A stretch of DNA of 16,516 nt, taken from assembly GCA_026552835.1 (NCBI GenBank), contig JAPMTY010000134.1, forward strand, positions 1 to 16,516, in the 5' to 3' direction. Each line of letters begins with the position of its first letter. Within the stretch, counting starts at the first letter, position 1. The notes beneath the pieces are model-generated. The model worked only from the letters and a program-made list of their open reading frames with translations. It was not told the origin of the DNA and did no database searches. Of the stretch, positions 1 through 6,819 are shown piece after piece. Position numbers and translations under genes: made by a program. The stretch is from Candidatus Methanoperedens sp. GTDB lineage: Archaea > Halobacteriota > Methanosarcinia > Methanosarcinales > Methanoperedenaceae.

Positions 1-111
1 GATAAAAGAATGTTTGGATGGACGGTGGGACAAAAAAGGGATGATAGGATAAGTACTGCTTTAACCTGCACTGGTGTCTGGCATAATTTGTTAAACTTGT
101 ACCCCACGTAA
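1..111 (+). CDS. C-terminal end of an unidentified protein (partial)
   Basis: Frame 1 is open from the first base to a TAA at 109-111 and gives 36 residues containing GQKRDDRISTALTCTGVWHN near the end. The residue mix (Trp, Cys, charged stretch) looks protein-like rather than random. I do not recognise the family. A transposase tail is possible because insertion sequences occur at the other edge of the window, but nothing here proves it. The gene begins outside the window. A short inverted pair, GTGGGAC (25-31) and GTCCCAC (116-122), spans its end; its meaning is unknown. Confidence 0.35.
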   Translation, partial: DKRMFGWTVGQKRDDRISTALTCTGVWHNLLNLYPT

Positions 112-146
112 TTATGTCCCACAGCCAGTTATAGTATTCAAATTTC

Positions 147-779
147 ATGGTAGGACATATCAAAGCATGGGAAGATGAGTACAAAAAGAGTATCTGGAAA
201 GGCCATTATTCACTTGGAATGCTCGATGCCGCTCCAAAAAAAGGACGGCTGCTGGATGCAGGTTGCGGAAGCGGGAAATATTCGATACCCTTAAAAATGC
301 GGGGATTTGATGTTGTGGGGATGGATGTTTCGCTTAAGGCTTTGCGAATGTTGAGCGAGAGCAGCAAATCCCGTGATGTTGATATTGACATCCTGGAAGG
401 AAATATTTTCCAATTGCCTTTTACAGATGGTTCTTTTGATATTGTCTGGTGCTATGGCGTACTGCAGCATCTTTTATCTAAGGAGAGGGAATCTGCAATA
501 TGCGAATTCAAGCGCATATTAAGAACAGAAGGGCTTCTGTTCATAGAAGTATTCGGGAAGGATGATATGCGATATGGCGGCATCGAGGTCGAACCTGATA
601 CTTTTTCAAGGTCGAACGGTATAGTTTATCATTATTTTGATAAAGAAGAGATCGAAGGATCATTGAGTGATTTTTCCTGCAGGATAATCGAGACACGGAA
701 GAAAAAGTGCTTTAAAGGCAAATTTTATACAAGGCATATGATTTCTGTTGTTGCGAAGAAAGAGCCAGTCTTTAAATAA
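147..779 (+). CDS. SAM-dependent class I methyltransferase
   Basis: Predicted cytosolic S-adenosylmethionine-dependent methyltransferase of the Methyltransf_11/25 type; the acceptor substrate cannot be told from sequence. The Rossmann-fold motifs are all present in the 210 residues: motif I LLDAGCGSGKYS (about 35-46, binding the SAM methionine part), an acidic end of strand 2 in GMDVS (58-62, ribose contact), EGNIFQLPF (84-92, adenine side), motif SFDIVWCYGVLQH (96-108), and the RTEGLLFIEVF strand (126-136). The length is normal for a free-standing methyltransferase without an extra recognition domain. The start is the first ATG in the open frame; no Shine-Dalgarno site is visible. The nucleotidyltransferase gene starts 16 bases after its stop, so the two are probably co-transcribed. 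The family call is secure, the substrate unknown. Confidence 0.88.
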   Translation: MVGHIKAWEDEYKKSIWKGHYSLGMLDAAPKKGRLLDAGCGSGKYSIPLKMRGFDVVGMDVSLKALRMLSESSKSRDVDIDILEGNIFQLPFTDGSFDIVWCYGVLQHLLSKERESAICEFKRILRTEGLLFIEVFGKDDMRYGGIEVEPDTFSRSNGIVYHYFDKEEIEGSLSDFSCRIIETRKKKCFKGKFYTRHMISVVAKKEPVFK

Positions 780-795
780 TTATAAAGCAGAATGA

Positions 796-1266
796 ATGAT
801 GATGAAAAATCAAATTGTTCATGAACAAGAAATGAACGATCAAAAAAAATCTGACACAACCCTCAACGATGTGCTCCTTAAACTCAAGGGTTCCAGACTT
901 GTTCATTCGATCATCCTTTTTGGATCAAAGGCAAAAGGAACTGATACAAAAAAGAGCGACATAGATATATGTATAATTCCAAGACCTGAGGTTGAAATTA
1001 CACTTAAAGAAAGAATATCCCTTAACAATTTTGTTCAGGAGAATATCGATATTTCTTTCATAAATGAATTGCCAGTTTATATTCGTAAAAGGATTTTTCT
1101 GGAAGGCAAGGTGCTATACACGCAGGACATGTATCATGTATTGACACTTTCGAAGATTAATGACCTGGAATATGAACGATATAAAAGGCTCACCGGGGAG
1201 TACCATAAGCATGTAATGGAACGTGTTAGAGCCAAATTGAGGATTTGGAATACCATCCGAGAGTAA
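796..1266 (+). CDS. mntA: MNT-type nucleotidyltransferase, antitoxin-like (MntA family)
   Basis: Small DNA polymerase beta-like nucleotidyltransferase of the minimal (MNT) type. In MNT/HEPN toxin-antitoxin systems this protein adenylylates a tyrosine in the RX4HXY motif of the HEPN RNase and so silences it. The GSX10DXD catalytic motif is intact: G43 and S44 in LFGSKAKG, D55 and D57 in KKSDIDI, with a likely third acidic residue D85 in NIDISFI. The expected tail after the core (FLEGKVLYTQDMYHVL, then a helix rich in basic residues) is also present. ATG codons repeat at 796, 799 and 802, so the exact start is uncertain by two residues. The partner toxin downstream is broken, and the antitoxin reads in the same frame into its remnant with only one TAA between them. 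The last 14 or so residues may therefore come from a fused HEPN N-terminus. Confidence 0.82.
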   Translation: MMMKNQIVHEQEMNDQKKSDTTLNDVLLKLKGSRLVHSIILFGSKAKGTDTKKSDIDICIIPRPEVEITLKERISLNNFVQENIDISFINELPVYIRKRIFLEGKVLYTQDMYHVLTLSKINDLEYERYKRLTGEYHKHVMERVRAKLRIWNTIRE

Positions 1267-1467
1267 AACAGCATCAGGAAGCTTGCCGAAAATCAAGTAT
1301 TACCAGCTTCACTATCCTCAAGGCTTGAAGAACTTGTTGGATTTCGAAATCTGCTTATGCATCAATATGGTCGTGTGGATGATTCGAGGTCATATTCCTT
1401 TCTAAACATGGAATTGAAGGATTTTTATGAATTTATAGAAATCATTGACAGGTATATAGAAAAGTAA
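1216..1467 (+). pseudogene. Truncated HEPN (HepT-like) toxin remnant
   Basis: After the TAA at 1264-1266 the same frame continues for 66 codons to a TAA at 1465-1467. It reads as the C-terminal part of a HEPN toxin: LEELVGFRNLLMHQY carries the RX4HXY signature (R-NLLM-H-Q-Y) that forms the RNase site and the adenylylation target tyrosine of HepT proteins, and it is followed by a typical terminal helix FYEFIEIIDRYIEK. There is no usable start after the stop codon, and about the first half of a HepT (normally near 110-140 residues) is missing. ATG 1216 (MERVRAKLRI) resembles a HepT N-terminus, suggesting an internal deletion plus a stop. I infer that the toxin is inactive; the antitoxin is left alone. 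Confidence 0.7.
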
Positions 1468-1477
1468 GATTGAAGAA

Positions 1478-2062
1478 CTAAACCTTATCATCAGACATCA
1501 TATAACCCCCAAATCCTATTGTCCACATCAGGACTGGGTATGCTATCATCCTTTCCATACCGCCCGGACCCAGCCCAAGATAGATTTTAAGACCATATAG
1601 AACCAGCGCTGTGAGACTTGATATTCCCAGCAGCACCGAAAAATATGAAAACGGCGCTTTAACAAATCTGCTTGCCGCTATTGCCGCCAGTGCTCCAAAG
1701 AAGAATGTCATGAACGAAACTATCAAATGTAGAAAACCTGCAGTTTCAGGAAATAATCCAACACCCATCCCACCAAGCCCTGAAAGACAAAACAAAGCTG
1801 CAATGATCAAGCTATTGAATTCTCGCCAGACGAAATATGAGGAGATTATAATCATGATCCCAAGAAGAATGACTGAGGAATTGAAGATAAAAGCAGAAGG
1901 CTGGTACACTGTGCATGTAACGCGGCAGGTGGCTCCAAGATCACTTATGTAATTCCCTGATACGCTGTAACCAGGATACAGGTACTCTGCTATGTGCATT
2001 CCTGTAAGGAGAATCACTGCGCCTGTGAATAATAACACTCCGGTGGTGCACTTGAAGTTCAT
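1478..2062 (-). CDS. DUF998 family integral membrane protein
   Basis: Polytopic membrane protein of 194 residues with about six hydrophobic segments (roughly 7-27, 60-78, 84-105, 108-130, 138-160 and 172-190). Family marks of DUF998 are visible: the GNYISDLGA stretch after helix 1 (36-44), GMGVGLFPE before helix 4 (98-106) and a conserved His just after it (H112). Cys46 and Cys50 in the first outer loop could form a disulfide. Function is unknown for the family. The gene is convergent with the HEPN remnant (10 bases apart) and divergent from the DUF167 gene. A TATA-like TTTATATGA lies about 25 bases before the ATG, so the mRNA is probably leaderless and the gene has its own promoter. Confidence 0.8.
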   Translation of the reverse strand: MNFKCTTGVLLFTGAVILLTGMHIAEYLYPGYSVSGNYISDLGATCRVTCTVYQPSAFIFNSSVILLGIMIIISSYFVWREFNSLIIAALFCLSGLGGMGVGLFPETAGFLHLIVSFMTFFFGALAAIAASRFVKAPFSYFSVLLGISSLTALVLYGLKIYLGLGPGGMERMIAYPVLMWTIGFGGYMMSDDKV

Positions 2063-2082
2063 ATGTTAAATTAATTTGCGTC

Positions 2083-2091
2083 TCATATAAA
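2083..2091 (-). promoter_or_regulatory. TATA-like box for the DUF998 gene
   Basis: On the minus strand this reads TTTATATGA and sits about 25 bases ahead of the ATG at 2062, the spacing expected between an archaeal TATA box and a leaderless transcript start. No BRE was assigned. Confidence 0.5.
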
Positions 2092-2176
2092 CATTACGTT
2101 GGATAAAGACATTTTCGATTGGAGACGGTAAATTGAAAAGATTCTAATATGTTTTATCAGAAAAATTCCCCGCCAA

Positions 2177-2184
2177 TATTAATA
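2177..2184 (+). promoter_or_regulatory. Possible TATA-like box for the DUF167-Toprim pair
   Basis: TATTAATA lies about 28 bases before the ATG at 2209. The surroundings are A/T-rich overall, so this is a weak call based mainly on spacing. Confidence 0.35.
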
Positions 2185-2208
2185 TGATCGCGTACCTAAT
2201 ATGTATTA

Positions 2209-2514
2209 ATGAAAGACGCAGTCAGGCAGGTCGAAGATGGGGTCATCCTGGAACTTGATATCTCTGCGGGATCTAAAGAGACCGCGATCAAGGGATACAA
2301 TCCCTGGCGAAAGCGCATCGAAATAAGACTTTCTGAAAGAGCGCAAAAAGGAAAAGCAAATGCTGAACTTATGTCTTTCCTATCGAATCTTTTCAATGTC
2401 CATTCCAGGAACGTGGAGATAATTTCGGGTTCAACGAACAGCAAAAAATCAGTGAAGATCATCCAGGCGCAGGCTGAAGATATTTTAAAAATACTCACAA
2501 ATGAAAACAAGTGA
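2209..2514 (+). CDS. DUF167 / UPF0235 (YggU-like) protein
   Basis: Small alpha/beta protein of 101 residues matching the DUF167 (UPF0235) family over its whole length: ISAGSKETAIKGY (18-30), the RIEIRLSERAQKGKANAELM stretch (about 42-61) and the NVEIISGSTNSKKSVKI segment near 78-93. The family is widespread in all domains; its molecular role is not established. The stop codon overlaps the start of the Toprim gene by 14 bases (2501-2514), so the two are translated together, which suggests linked function, perhaps in RNA metabolism (inference). The start is the only ATG near the expected N-terminus. Confidence 0.88.
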   Translation: MKDAVRQVEDGVILELDISAGSKETAIKGYNPWRKRIEIRLSERAQKGKANAELMSFLSNLFNVHSRNVEIISGSTNSKKSVKIIQAQAEDILKILTNENK

Positions 2515-2926
2515 AATAGAAGATAGGGAAAGACTTTTGAAACTTGAAGAGCTTATTCTTGAACTCCAGGAACTTTCAGACAGCGGGGCAATTATCGTCG
2601 TAGAAGGAAGAAAAGATATGGGATCCCTGCGCCTTCTCGGAGTAAAAGGCGAAATAAGATTAGCTTCACAACAGCCATTGCTTCAATTCACTGATCTGCT
2701 ATCAATAAGCAAAAAAGATATCATCCTGCTAACAGATTGGGATAATAAAGGGGGTTTAATGGCGCGAAAAATTATACAGCATCTTTCAAATTATGGTGTT
2801 TTACCAAATACTGCTATCAGATCAAAGCTCAGGTCGCTTTCAAAAAAAAGCATAAAAGACATTGAAAGCCTCAATAATTATATCAGCAGGCTTCGGTATA
2901 AAATTAACGGGATATCGGAATTTTAG
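2501..2926 (+). CDS. Small archaeal Toprim-domain protein (RNase M5-like)
   Basis: A 141-residue protein that is essentially a single Toprim domain. The metal-binding acidic residues of the fold are visible: E35 in IIVVEGRKD (31-39) and the DXD pair D79/D81 in ILLTDWDNKG (75-84). Toprim domains with this arrangement occur in primases, topoisomerases, OLD nucleases and RNase M5; this compact archaeal type is usually annotated as a 5S rRNA maturation endonuclease-like protein, but that function is by similarity only. A leading charged helix (about 5-27) and a basic C-terminal segment (105-135, rich in Arg, Lys and Ser) could bind nucleic acid. It overlaps the DUF167 gene by 14 bases and is followed by a T-rich stretch (2930-2935) that may end transcription. 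Confidence 0.82.
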   Translation: MKTSEIEDRERLLKLEELILELQELSDSGAIIVVEGRKDMGSLRLLGVKGEIRLASQQPLLQFTDLLSISKKDIILLTDWDNKGGLMARKIIQHLSNYGVLPNTAIRSKLRSLSKKSIKDIESLNNYISRLRYKINGISEF

Positions 2927-3019
2927 ACCTTTTTCGGATGACCAAAAACCCATATCAGGAATTATTATCCCGCGCCCAAATCATTTTTATTAATAGTATG
3001 CGTATTTCCAAGAATAAAC

Positions 3020-3027
3020 ATATTTAA
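3020..3027 (+). promoter_or_regulatory. TATA-like box for the UPF0175/PIN pair
   Basis: ATATTTAA lies about 27 bases (centre) before the GTG at 3051. The spacing places transcription start almost at the GTG, pointing to a leaderless or nearly leaderless mRNA. Confidence 0.5.
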
Positions 3028-3050
3028 GCAAGCGAACACATAATTGTTAT

Positions 3051-3365
3051 GTGAGCGAAATGGAAGCAATAAATATAAATGAAGAATTTGACATCCTTGT
3101 GGAAAAAGGATATTATGCTTCAAAATCTGAATTAATGAAAGACGCATTCAGAGCCCTATTAAATACAAAGGCAGATTTGAAAATATCGCTGGCTATCGAA
3201 CTTTATTTGAAAGGGAATGTGTCTATTGGAAGAGCAGCTGATCTCGCAGGAATGACGACAATAGAATTTAAAGATGTTCTGGCGGGACGGGGGATTGTCA
3301 GGGAAACCGAAGGCAAGACCGCCAAAGAAATGGATAAGAAATTAAAAAAGCTGGGGATAGTCTGA
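3051..3365 (+). CDS. UPF0175 family antitoxin
   Basis: A 104-residue protein of the UPF0175 (COG2886) family, the usual partner of PIN-like toxins in archaea; it is expected to bind DNA and neutralise the toxin. An N-terminal segment (FDILVEKGYYASKSELMKDA, about 13-32) resembles a ribbon-helix-helix, followed by an HTH-like region with VSIGRAADLAGMTTIEFKDVL (57-77), then a basic tail (Lys-rich, 88-101). The start is GTG at 3051, chosen because a TATA box sits at leaderless distance; ATG 3060 (residue 4) is an alternative. The stop TGA at 3363-3365 shares its last base with the first base of the reading frame of the toxin gene. Confidence 0.85.
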   Translation: MSEMEAININEEFDILVEKGYYASKSELMKDAFRALLNTKADLKISLAIELYLKGNVSIGRAADLAGMTTIEFKDVLAGRGIVRETEGKTAKEMDKKLKKLGIV

Positions 3366-3847
3366 TAATTTTTGCAGATACGGATATTCTGAGCGCATTT
3401 GCAAAAGCCGATGCGATGGAACAATTAAAGGAATCATTTGAAGAATTAAAAATATCTCCTTCTGTTTATGAAGAGCTTATGCGTGCAAAACGTGCAGGAT
3501 ATTCTTTTGTTGATACTATTTTTCACAATGTTGATATTGTTCTTCTCTCGGAAAATGAATTCAATAGTTTCAGGTATTTGCTTGAGAATGAAAAAAATAT
3601 GCATGAAGGCGAATGCCAATTGATTGCTTTATGCAGATCAAGAAAAGGAATTTTGCTTACAAACGACAGATATGTCAAGAATTATTGCAAAGAGAATAAA
3701 ATCGAATTTCTTGATATGGAAGAAATTTTAAGGGCTATGAAATTAAAAAAAATAATGAACCCTGAAGAGCTAAGAAAGCTTATTGAGGATATTGAAAAGA
3801 AGGATCATACCATTATTAAATCAAAAGATGATATTCTTGAATCTTAA
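3365..3847 (+). CDS. PIN-like toxin (COG2405 / DUF3368 type) with non-ATG start
   Basis: PIN-like nuclease expected to be the toxin partner of the UPF0175 protein. The reading frame is homologous-looking from 3365: IIFADTDILSAFAKADA contains the first strand and the acidic residues (ADTD) of the PIN active site. Further acidic marks are HEGECQLIAL (E residues at about 81-83) and LLTNDRYVKNYC (D101). Yet no ATG, GTG or TTG precedes this stretch: the candidates are CTG 3362, ATA 3365 or ATT 3368. The antitoxin stop reads TGATA, where TGATG would be the usual coupled overlap, so the start may have mutated from ATG to ATA. The first ATG, 3416, would remove the first strand and the catalytic Asp residues. 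A weak GGGGAT lies just upstream of 3365. The product is either made inefficiently or non-functional. Confidence 0.72.
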   Translation: MIFADTDILSAFAKADAMEQLKESFEELKISPSVYEELMRAKRAGYSFVDTIFHNVDIVLLSENEFNSFRYLLENEKNMHEGECQLIALCRSRKGILLTNDRYVKNYCKENKIEFLDMEEILRAMKLKKIMNPEELRKLIEDIEKKDHTIIKSKDDILES

Positions 3848-4008
3848 ATTTTGCTAAATTTTTGGGTGAATACCCCACGGGAAAAAAGCCTGAAATTGAA
3901 ATAAGCATAAGAGGAATTCTAATGGCTTTTGGAGTTGTGTTTGCCTCAGTAGGAGGCCCATCAGAACATGCCCAGACCTGCTCTGGACAGAAACATGCAC
4001 TTAAATAA
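3841..4008 (+). other. Unassigned intergenic open frame, possible decayed gene
   Basis: The 211-base gap between the PIN-like gene and the DUF166 gene holds a plus-strand frame open from 3841 to TAA 4006-4008. It includes a hydrophobic run (RGILMAFGVVFASVGGP) and an internal ATG at 3922 giving 28 residues. I cannot match it to a family and see no ribosome site; it may be the tail of a lost membrane protein or chance. Confidence 0.2.
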
Positions 4009-4027
4009 AAAACATGCTTGCAGAAAA

Positions 4028-4034
4028 TTATATA
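4028..4034 (+). promoter_or_regulatory. TATA-like box for the DUF166-corA pair
   Basis: TTATATA is centred about 28 bases before the GTG at 4059 and no Shine-Dalgarno site is present between them, consistent with a leaderless transcript for the DUF166-corA operon. Confidence 0.5.
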
Positions 4035-4058
4035 CACCTTGAAAAGTAAATTTAGAAT

Positions 4059-4835
4059 GTGAGAATATATATCGCGTATAACGGCAAATTCGGAGAACGC
4101 GTAATAGGGAACCTGTTAAATTACAGGAATTTCTGTATTTCCTGTGACAAATTATGTATCTTTTGCCGGGACGATAAATCGCTTAATTTTGCAGATAATA
4201 TTACAGGGATATATACCCAACCACCGGATCTGCCAGTGTATATTGAAGACACGGAGAAATACTTGCCGTCCAGCATGCCGGAAAACGATGTATTGTTAGC
4301 TATAAACCTTCATCCTGATATTATTGCTGAATTTCCGGCTCTTGCAAAAAAGGCTGGCACGCGTTTGATCATAGCTCCCATTGAAGAACCTAATTGGCTG
4401 TCTGCTGGATTAAGGAACCAGATCAAAGAGAAATGCGAAAAAGCTGGCATTGTATTTGCAGCCCCAAAACCATTCTGTTCTCTTAAAAAAGGCGAAAATC
4501 CATTAATAGACCAATTTATTGACACATTTAAGATCGGCATTCCCAAATTCAAGATTGGCGTCCAACACAACAATATCGTAACAGTACAAATACTTACCAG
4601 CCAGCCGTGCGGATGTGCTTATTATGTGGCACAGAAACTTAAGAATGTTCCACTTGGCAGTAAACTGGATGAGGTCATATCAAGCGCACATCATGCTTAT
4701 CCCTGCACCGCAAGTATGGATAGGGATACCGAACTCAAAGATACCATACTTCATAAAGCAGGATATATTATCCGGGAAGCTGTTCATGAGGCTATATTTA
4801 TAAGGAATGATCCATGCCAAATAAAAAAGATGTAA
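4059..4835 (+). CDS. DUF166 (COG1810) archaeal protein, probable metal-binding
   Basis: A 258-residue protein of the archaeal DUF166 family, historically mislabelled thymidylate synthase-like; its true function is unknown. It begins with the strand MRIYIAYNGKFGERVIGNLL. A CXXC-X3-CXXC cluster follows at C26, C29, C33 and C36 (CISCDKLCIFC). The second half has a Cys/His-rich region: PCGCAYYVAQKL (C184, C186), HHAYPCTASM (H211, H212, C216). Together these suggest an iron-sulfur or zinc site (inference). IIAPIEEPNWL (104-114) is a typical family block. The start is GTG at 4059, supported by the TATA box at leaderless distance. Its last 22 bases overlap corA, so the two proteins are made from one mRNA; a link to metal handling is possible but unproven. 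Confidence 0.85.
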   Translation: MRIYIAYNGKFGERVIGNLLNYRNFCISCDKLCIFCRDDKSLNFADNITGIYTQPPDLPVYIEDTEKYLPSSMPENDVLLAINLHPDIIAEFPALAKKAGTRLIIAPIEEPNWLSAGLRNQIKEKCEKAGIVFAAPKPFCSLKKGENPLIDQFIDTFKIGIPKFKIGVQHNNIVTVQILTSQPCGCAYYVAQKLKNVPLGSKLDEVISSAHHAYPCTASMDRDTELKDTILHKAGYIIREAVHEAIFIRNDPCQIKKM

Positions 4836-5890
4836 TAATTAAAAAAAGATCCGCTAAGTCGGGTCTTCCTCCTGGAACTCTTCTCCATATAGGCGATCAG
4901 AAAATGGAGAAGACAAGGATAACATTAATGGACTATGATGAGTCACATTTTCTTGAAAAAGAAGTAAGACTTGTGGAAGAATCTTTTCCATTCAAGGACA
5001 AGCCAACTGTCACATGGATAAATATTGAAGGTATCCATGAAATAGAGATAATTGAAAAGATCGGCAAATATTTTGGTGTACATCCTCTCATACTTGAAGA
5101 CATTTTAAATACGGAAAAGCGCCCGAAAATGGAAGATTTTGAAACTTATATATATGTAACATTAAAAATACTTAAACGAATAGACAATAGTGATAAAATA
5201 TTGTCGGAACAGGTCAGTTTGATCATTGGTACAAATTTCGTCATTTCGCTCCTTGAGAGCAAAGATGACATTTTTGATCCCATTAAGGACAGGATCAGAA
5301 ACGGAAAAGGCCATATCAGGAAAATGGGGCCTGATTATCTGGCATATGGTTTAATAGACGCTATCGTGGACAATTATTTTGTAATACTGGAACAATTTGG
5401 TGAGAAAATCGAAGTCATGACAGAAGAACTTGTGAAAAATCCAATGCCAGGAACGTTGAAGTCACTTCATGATACCCAGAGGGAATTGATGCTTTTGCGA
5501 AAGTCAGTCTGGCCCTTAAGAGAAGTATTGAATAATATGCTTCGGGGAGAATCAACGCTTATTCATGAATCAACGCTTATTTATTTGCGGGATGTCTACG
5601 ATCACACAATCGAGATCATTGATATGATCGAGGGGTTAAGGGATATGGTTTCAAGAATGTTTGATATTTATCTTTCAAGTACCAGCAATAAATTGAATGA
5701 GATCATGAAGGTATTAACAATTATTGCAACGATATTTATTCCTTTGACCTTTATAGTTGGTGTTTATGGAATGAATTTTCAAAATATGCCTGAACTTAAG
5801 TGGCGGTGGAGTTATCCTGTTATCTGGGTAATTATGTTATCAGTGAGCTTTTTAATGCTGAATTATTTCAGGAAAAATAAATGGATTTAA
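4814..5890 (+). CDS. corA: CorA-type Mg2+/Co2+ transport protein
   Basis: Membrane channel for Mg2+ (and Co2+ or Ni2+) of the CorA/MIT family; homologues are pentamers with a large cytosolic N-terminal domain. The 358 residues show the soluble alpha/beta part (TRITLMDYDE, then VHPLILEDILN around 95-105), the long pore helix (about 245-300, with LRDVYDHTIEIIDMIEGLRD), the selectivity motif YGMNF (GMN at 319-321) between the two C-terminal membrane helices (about 298-318 and 333-351), and a basic C-terminal end RKNKWI. All family marks are intact and the length is usual. Its ATG lies inside the DUF166 gene (22-base overlap), preceded by AAGGA. It ends 4 bases from the convergent dioxygenase gene. 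An N-terminal extension rich in Lys (1-14) precedes the fold. Confidence 0.93.
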   Translation: MPNKKDVIIKKRSAKSGLPPGTLLHIGDQKMEKTRITLMDYDESHFLEKEVRLVEESFPFKDKPTVTWINIEGIHEIEIIEKIGKYFGVHPLILEDILNTEKRPKMEDFETYIYVTLKILKRIDNSDKILSEQVSLIIGTNFVISLLESKDDIFDPIKDRIRNGKGHIRKMGPDYLAYGLIDAIVDNYFVILEQFGEKIEVMTEELVKNPMPGTLKSLHDTQRELMLLRKSVWPLREVLNNMLRGESTLIHESTLIYLRDVYDHTIEIIDMIEGLRDMVSRMFDIYLSSTSNKLNEIMKVLTIIATIFIPLTFIVGVYGMNFQNMPELKWRWSYPVIWVIMLSVSFLMLNYFRKNKWI

Positions 5891-5894
5891 GTAA

Positions 5895-6686
5895 TCAACC
5901 TATCTGGAAACACCTCATTGAGATCGAACCATTTTGAAATCCCTCATAAGTGAATTTTAGGGTTTCAGCCTTCCCCTGCAATGCGATCGCATAGATCATA
6001 GGCAAATAATGGTCAAGTGTTGGCACTGCCAGGGAAGCATATTTGTCCATTTCTTTAAAATTGACAAGCTCTTTATGATTTTTATTAATTAAATATGATT
6101 TTACGAGCTCATCAAACTCAACAGCCCATTCATATGGTTGTGCATCAATATCTTGAAAATCGATCAATCCCAGATTGTGCACAATATTTCCACTGGCTAT
6201 TATTAAAACTCCCCGATTCCTTAAATCAGCAAGCTCAGAGGCAATATCATAATGATATTGTAATGGTTTTGGATTCCATTCATTAAAAGAATAATCAAGA
6301 CTCATTTCAAATACGGGAATATCCGCGTCCGGGTACATGTGTCGAAGTACTGCCCATGAAGCATGGTCTAATCCCCAATCATAATTGCATTTGACATGTG
6401 TTTTTTGAACGATTTCTGTCACATACCTGGCATCATCCGGTGAACCTGGACAGGCATATTTCAATTCATATAATTCACGTGGAAATCCATAAAAATCATA
6501 GATCATTTCGGGTTTTTCCATACATGTAACGTGTATTCCTCTTGTAAGCCAGTGTGCTGATATTACAAGTATCGCCTTTGGCTTTGGCAAATTCTTCCCG
6601 ACTTTTTCCAGGGATCTGGTAAAGTTATTTCTCAGGATCAGATTCATAGGTGAACCATGACCTATAAATAAAACTGGCATTTTCAT
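5895..6686 (-). CDS. Class III extradiol ring-cleavage dioxygenase, DODA/YgiD-like
   Basis: LigB-superfamily dioxygenase, most like bacterial YgiD and plant 4,5-DOPA extradiol dioxygenase, which open a catechol ring using a bound metal. In the 263-residue form the metal and active-site histidines are visible: H10 in IGHGSPMN, H45 in ISAHWLTRG, H108 in GLDHASW, H170 in SGNIVHNLG and H226 in PTLDHYLP. I chose the ATG at 6686 (MKMPVLFIGHG) because an AGGAG site (6694-6698) stands 7 bases ahead of it and the length then fits the family; an in-frame ATG at 6728 would add 14 residues unlike the family N-terminus. A TATA-like box at 6764-6772 implies a leader of about 55 bases. The natural substrate in an archaeon is unknown. 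It is convergent with corA. Confidence 0.87.
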   Translation of the reverse strand: MKMPVLFIGHGSPMNLILRNNFTRSLEKVGKNLPKPKAILVISAHWLTRGIHVTCMEKPEMIYDFYGFPRELYELKYACPGSPDDARYVTEIVQKTHVKCNYDWGLDHASWAVLRHMYPDADIPVFEMSLDYSFNEWNPKPLQYHYDIASELADLRNRGVLIIASGNIVHNLGLIDFQDIDAQPYEWAVEFDELVKSYLINKNHKELVNFKEMDKYASLAVPTLDHYLPMIYAIALQGKAETLKFTYEGFQNGSISMRCFQIG

Positions 6687-6763
6687 AGTATCGCTCCTGT
6701 TTCCTGAAATGTCTCTTTCTACTTTCATAATTTCATAAGCTTAATTATCTATAGGCCAGCTAA

Positions 6764-6772
6764 TATTTATAA
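6764..6772 (-). promoter_or_regulatory. TATA-like box for the dioxygenase gene
   Basis: Reads TTATAAATA on the minus strand. It would start transcription near 6742, giving a leader of about 55 bases before the ATG at 6686; the Shine-Dalgarno-like AGGAG at 6694-6698 fits a leadered mRNA, unlike most neighbours. Confidence 0.45.
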
Positions 6773-6819
6773 TCCCCGTTGGTATAAAAAAGATATCCCA
6801 TAGAAAAAAGAAATGCTTT

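Noticed and set aside
587..620. Two GGTCGAAC strings resembling a tRNA T-arm
   Set aside because: Both lie inside the methyltransferase reading frame, and no cloverleaf can be drawn around either.
1611..1952. Plus-strand 113-codon open frame
   Set aside because: It is antisense to the DUF998 gene, whose hydrophobic segments and motifs are clear; the frame has no promoter or family motif.
5549..5584. Near-perfect 18-base tandem repeat in corA (GAATCAACGCTTATT twice)
   Set aside because: It codes ESTLIH/ESTLIY, but CorA relatives have about the same length here before the RDVYDHTI block, so it is not an insertion and probably coincidental.
6687..6728. Upstream ATG as the dioxygenase start
   Set aside because: An AGGAG site 7 bases before ATG 6686 and the family N-terminus (MPVLFIGHGSP) favour the shorter form.
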